Below are positions 51,839 to 54,821 of a stretch of DNA of 54,821 nt, one piece after another. The stretch comes from Methylacidimicrobium tartarophylax. Its GTDB lineage: Bacteria > Verrucomicrobiota > Verrucomicrobiia > Methylacidiphilales > Methylacidiphilaceae. The position numbers and the translations under genes were made by a program. Below the pieces are notes generated by a model that searched no databases, had not been told where the DNA came from, and saw only the letters and a program-made list of their open reading frames with translations. The DNA is taken from the NCBI RefSeq assembly GCF_902143375.2, contig NZ_CABFVA020000004.1, positions 1 to 54,821 on the forward strand, written 5' to 3'. Within the stretch, counting starts at the first letter, position 1, and each line of letters opens with the position of its first letter.

Positions 51839-52686
51839 GACCGGCGCCTGTGCCCGAGTAGAGGTTGCAAGCCAAGGGCGATCAGCAGAAGGGCCAGTTG
51901 GGTCAGCACAATGGTGGGTCCCGTAGGCAGATCGAGATAGAAGGAGAGGATCACCCCGCCCACCGAGCCGAGAAATCCGCCGATCCCTGCGAAAACAAGC
52001 AGGAGACGGAGATTGGGGGCGACCAGCCGGGCCGCCGCCGCCGGGACCACCAAAAGGGCACTCACCAGCAGGGCTCCCAGCAATTTCAAGGCGATGGCCA
52101 CCACCGCGGCTACCAGGAGCACCAGGATCCGGTTGAGTCGGCGCACCGGGATCCCATCCGCCAAGGCGAGATCCTCGTCCAAAAGGATCAAGAGAAACTC
52201 CCGCAACCTCCTCCCCAAGACGATTACAGCACTCATGGTCACCGCCCCAAGCACCGCCACGTCTCCCCAAGAGTTCGCATTGATGTCTCCGAAGAGCGTC
52301 TCCTCTAAAAAGCCGTATCGGCCTAACTTGCCCAGAACCAGCACCCCGAAAGCAACGCTTCCCGTGAAGCAGAATGCCATCACGGTATCAGGGCGCCACC
52401 GGGCGCTTTCGAAGAGCGAGGCCATCAGCCAAGCAGCGCCCAGGCACCAGAGGATCAGCAGGCCGGAAGGAAGCCCGGGAGGAAGAGCGAAACCGAACCA
52501 GAACTCGACCGCGCCCTCGGCGAGCAACCCCAGGGCGACCCCGGTGATTGCCGTATGGGCGAGCGCGTCGCTGAAGAAAGCCATGCCCCGCGCCGTAAGA
52601 AAGACGCCCAAGAATCCGCAAACCGGGCCGGCAAGCGCGGCGGCGGACAACGCCCGTCGCAAAAAATCATAGGAGAGAAAGTCCAA
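51772..52686 (-). CDS. Metal ABC transporter permease (ZnuB/MntB family)
   Basis: 304 residues, about eight to nine membrane helices. FLGVFLTARGMAFFSDALAHTAITGVALG, LFGDINANSWGDV and LLVSALLVVPAAAARLVAPN are ABC-3 family motifs. Works with the ATPase and binding protein encoded upstream. TTG start with GGGGGTAG upstream. It is separated from the ATPase gene by 288 bases containing repeat copy E, so expression may be uncoupled from it. Confidence 0.93.
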   Translation of the reverse strand: MDFLSYDFLRRALSAAALAGPVCGFLGVFLTARGMAFFSDALAHTAITGVALGLLAEGAVEFWFGFALPPGLPSGLLILWCLGAAWLMASLFESARWRPDTVMAFCFTGSVAFGVLVLGKLGRYGFLEETLFGDINANSWGDVAVLGAVTMSAVIVLGRRLREFLLILLDEDLALADGIPVRRLNRILVLLVAAVVAIALKLLGALLVSALLVVPAAAARLVAPNLRLLLVFAGIGGFLGSVGGVILSFYLDLPTGPTIVLTQLALLLIALGLQPLLGHRRRSQSRGSAEATTSQSIWPSSESR

Positions 52687-52776
52687 GATCTACCCCCTGC
52701 TCTAGCGAGTCCGCGCCCGCCCGGCAAGACTCTCTCCTCCTTTTCCTACCTATTCCCTCTCCGGCTCGTCGACATC

Positions 52777-52961
52777 TAGCCAGCATGTCTCACAAAGTTC
52801 GTACCCGAGGCGTGGCGGATGGGCCTGGATGCAAGGCGGGCCGCAAGTTTTCCCCCAAAGCTGTATGACGACATACTGCGCGGAGGGAAAACCAAGGCGC
52901 AACGAAGCAGACAGGTCCATTTCGCGAGCCGCAGGAGAATGTTTGTGAGACATGCTGGCTA
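52777..52961 (-). repeat. Dispersed structured repeat, copy E (185 bp, perfect terminal inverted repeats)
   Basis: TAGCCAGCATGTCTCACAAA at 52777-52796 is repeated as its exact reverse complement at 52942-52961 (20 of 20). On the minus strand the core reads CATTCTCCTGCGGCTCGCGA, then a stem GTTTTCCC / GGGGAAAAC and inner hairpin GTATG-TCGT-CATAC. It sits 13 bases after the ATPase stop codon, in the ATPase-permease gap of the metal transporter. Confidence 0.9.
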
Positions 52962-52974
52962 GGATTGCCCTCCT

Positions 52975-53745
52975 TCAACCGGGATGGGGAAAGCGCTGAT
53001 AAGCGGCCGCTAGCTGGTCTTCGCGCATCACTTCCTTTGGCGGGCCGCTGGCGAGAATCCTCCGGTTGAGGAAATAGACCCAGTCCGAAATGTGATGGAC
53101 CAGGTGAAGATCGTGAGAAACCAGAAGAATCCCAAGCCCATCGCGATCCCGGAGCCGATGCAGGAGCGCATCGAATGCGGCCGCACCCAAGAGATCCACA
53201 CCCGTTGCCGGTTCGTCCAGGAGGAGGAGTTGCGGCCTCTTCGCCAGGGCGGCAGCAAGGAAGACCCGCTGCCTCTCCCCTCCGGAGAGCTCCCCGAGCC
53301 GCCGATCGAGCAAGCTCGTGACCCCCAGTTCCTCCAGGCTCTCGACCCGCTCCTGTTTCGCCCAGCCGGGCCGAAAAAAAGGGCGCCCCAGGCGCAGGGA
53401 GAGGAATTCGGCCACGGTAACCGGCAGGAGGCGGTCGAAGGAGAGCCTTTGCGGCAGATAGCTCATCCGAAGGCCAAAAGCCTTTTCCACTCTTCCCTGG
53501 CGCAGCGGCAGGATGCCAGCCAGGCAGCGGAGCAGAGTCGTCTTCCCCGCTCCATTGGGTCCGATCAGAGAGACGACCTCCCGGCCAAAGACTTCGAGAG
53601 AGACCTCTTCAAAGGCAGCCTCGTCTCCATAGCCCGCCGCAATCCCCTCTGTCCGCAAAAGGAAGGGCCGGCTCGCCGCCCGCCGTATCGCAACGTCGGC
53701 CGCATCGCTCCTCCCCTCCGATCCTTGCTCGCTCCCCGGACCCAT
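52975..53745 (-). CDS. Metal ABC transporter ATP-binding protein (ZnuC/MntA family)
   Basis: 256 residues from ATG 53745, preceded by AGGGGGAAA. Walker A LIGPNGAGKTTLLRCL, Q-loop YLPQRLSFD, signature LGELSGGERQRVFLAAAL, Walker B LLLLDEPATGVD and H-loop LVSHDLHLVHHISDWVYFL. It drives import by the ABC-3 permease. Starts seven bases after the binding-protein stop, so these two are one unit. Confidence 0.95.
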   Translation of the reverse strand: MGPGSEQGSEGRSDAADVAIRRAASRPFLLRTEGIAAGYGDEAAFEEVSLEVFGREVVSLIGPNGAGKTTLLRCLAGILPLRQGRVEKAFGLRMSYLPQRLSFDRLLPVTVAEFLSLRLGRPFFRPGWAKQERVESLEELGVTSLLDRRLGELSGGERQRVFLAAALAKRPQLLLLDEPATGVDLLGAAAFDALLHRLRDRDGLGILLVSHDLHLVHHISDWVYFLNRRILASGPPKEVMREDQLAAAYQRFPHPG

Positions 53746-53752
53746 TTTCCCC

Positions 53753-54700
53753 CTAAGGATGAGCCGACGAATCTCCTTGAAATGCACCCACAAGGGCCTG
53801 CCGATTAGCTTCCGCCACGCGCTCATAGAGATCGGCCCGCAAGGCGCCGCTCTCCATCGAATCCAGCAGCACGATCGGAACTCCGCTGTCGCGCGAGATG
53901 CTCCGGAGTTCGGAACTGACGTGATTGACCTCGCTAAAGAGGGCCCGCACCCGGTTTCGAACGATCGAGTCGAGCACCCAGGCCACAAGCTTGGGGGAGA
54001 GCCCCGCGTGTCCCCTCGTCTCCAGGATCGCCACCCTTTGAATCCCATATCGCTCCGCCAAATAGGCAAACGCATCGTGATCGGACACCATCTTCTTGTC
54101 GGGCAAGGGATCGAGCGAATGACGATAACGCTCGTCGAGCCGGAGCAGCTCTTCCACCAAGAGCTTTCCGCGCGCTCGGTAATTGGAAGCTTTCGCCGTA
54201 TCTCGACGGCAGAGTTCGCGAACGATATTTTCCACCTCGACGACAGCCAAAACGGGATCGAGCCAGACATGCGGATTCGGAGGCATTTCTCCCGCCCGAC
54301 TCCCACCGGTAGGAGAACCAGGCGAAACCCACTGAGGCAGCGGAGTAATCCCCGCGCTCGCGTCCAGAAGCTTCTCCCGGTCGACCTCGGCTAGCGCCTT
54401 TTCCAAGAAGAACTCGAGTCCCAAGCCGTTGCGGATGATCAAGTCGGCTTGAGCAATCCGGCGCGCATCCCCAGGACTCAAGACATAATCATGAGGGTCG
54501 GCGTTTTGCGGCAGGAGATTCGCAAGCTCCACCGTCTCCCCGGCAATGCTCTTCACGAAGGAGTAGAGGGGAGCGATCGTGGTGAGTACCCGAAAAGGAT
54601 GGGCGGGCCGAAGGGAATCAGCTAGCCCGACGGAGCTCGCTGCCCACCACGTCAGGAGCACGCAGAAGCCGGCCCCCAGTATTCGATATCGATTCCGCAT
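53753..54700 (-). CDS. Metal ABC transporter substrate-binding protein (ZnuA/MntC family)
   Basis: 315 residues from ATG 54700; signal peptide (FCVLLTWWAASSVGLA). Cluster A-I metal ligands are visible: DPHDYVLSPGD (first His), NPHVWLDP (second), SDHDAFAYLAERYG (third) and a late Asp in LLDSMESG. The flexible His-rich loop of typical zinc-specific ZnuA is replaced by the short, His-free SPGSPTGGSRAGEMPP. Manganese or iron is therefore as likely as zinc. First gene of the transporter; no clear Zur/MntR box was recognised upstream. Confidence 0.93.
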   Translation of the reverse strand: MRNRYRILGAGFCVLLTWWAASSVGLADSLRPAHPFRVLTTIAPLYSFVKSIAGETVELANLLPQNADPHDYVLSPGDARRIAQADLIIRNGLGLEFFLEKALAEVDREKLLDASAGITPLPQWVSPGSPTGGSRAGEMPPNPHVWLDPVLAVVEVENIVRELCRRDTAKASNYRARGKLLVEELLRLDERYRHSLDPLPDKKMVSDHDAFAYLAERYGIQRVAILETRGHAGLSPKLVAWVLDSIVRNRVRALFSEVNHVSSELRSISRDSGVPIVLLDSMESGALRADLYERVAEANRQALVGAFQGDSSAHP

Positions 54701-54751
54701 CCTCACTGTTCGAAGAATCGCAACCTCTCCAAGGGATTCCAATCGAAACTC

Positions 54752-54796
54752 AAAAAAAGTGGGGCCCCTCTCGCGATGAGCTGGGCCCCTTTTTTT
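54752..54796. terminator. Bidirectional intrinsic terminator
   Basis: A run of seven A precedes GTGGGGCCC, and GGGCCCC followed by a run of seven T closes a strong GC stem; CTC and GAG extend it inside the loop. A-tract on one side and T-tract on the other make it work in both directions. It ends whatever gene arrives from the right and insulates the metal transporter promoter. Confidence 0.85.
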
Positions 54797-54821
54797 CCAC
54801 CGTTACCCGCAGAGGCGGGCC

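Overview
The window is GC-rich, densely coded DNA from a Gram-negative chromosome. Outer-membrane traits support this: a TonB-like protein, an LpxL/HtrB-type acyltransferase, two Slp-like envelope proteins and a giant AsmA/DUF748-like envelope protein. Many genes start with GTG or TTG. The gene mix would fit a Verrucomicrobiota bacterium such as a Methylacidimicrobium-like methanotroph, but no 16S rRNA or methane oxidation gene is present, so this placement is a weak inference. I see no rRNA, tRNA, CRISPR array, transposase or prophage.

Layout. 1-5.7 kb: the 5' end of an AAA15 ATPase, an arsenite methyltransferase, an Slp-like protein with a Gly/Met tail, a MurU/AmgK-like sugar nucleotidyltransferase and kinase pair, and small genes including a truncated DUF29 gene. 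5.8-12.8 kb: a DUF748 protein built from four 165-residue repeats, then an SDR, an alpha/beta hydrolase, a beta-hydroxyacid dehydrogenase and a flavin reductase-like gene. 12.8-14.1 kb: a TOPRIM-like gene overlapping a frameshifted AAA ATPase gene, resembling antiphage ATPase-nuclease pairs. 14.2-17.4 kb: an NtrC-type two-component system with a small lipoprotein. 17.5-27.3 kb: a hydantoinase A-like protein, a kinase/P-loop fusion, an APC permease and an Lhr helicase. 27.4-35.3 kb: Uma2, an SDR, a pectate-lyase-fold protein, an ABC-2 exporter and an FAD oxidoreductase. 35.4-40.3 kb: small membrane proteins and the pyrH-frr-DJ-1-lipoprotein operon. 40.5-44.9 kb: an envelope glycolipid module (YdcF, deacetylase, GT2, two acyltransferases). 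45-54.8 kb: uvrB, a phosphoribosyltransferase, a CysJ-like reductase, a second Slp, TonB, a zinc ribbon, a divergent Fe/Mn-SOD and a metal ABC transporter, closed by a bidirectional terminator.

The most striking feature is a dispersed structured repeat of about 183 bp. There are five near-full copies and four solo ends in 55 kb. It has terminal inverted repeats and a nested internal hairpin. Nearly every copy lies directly downstream of a stop codon. One copy has different terminal sequences that still pair with each other, one appears to supply the start codon of a neighbouring gene, and one separates the ATPase and permease genes of the metal transporter. It behaves like a REP/BIME or MITE family whose maintenance enzyme is elsewhere.
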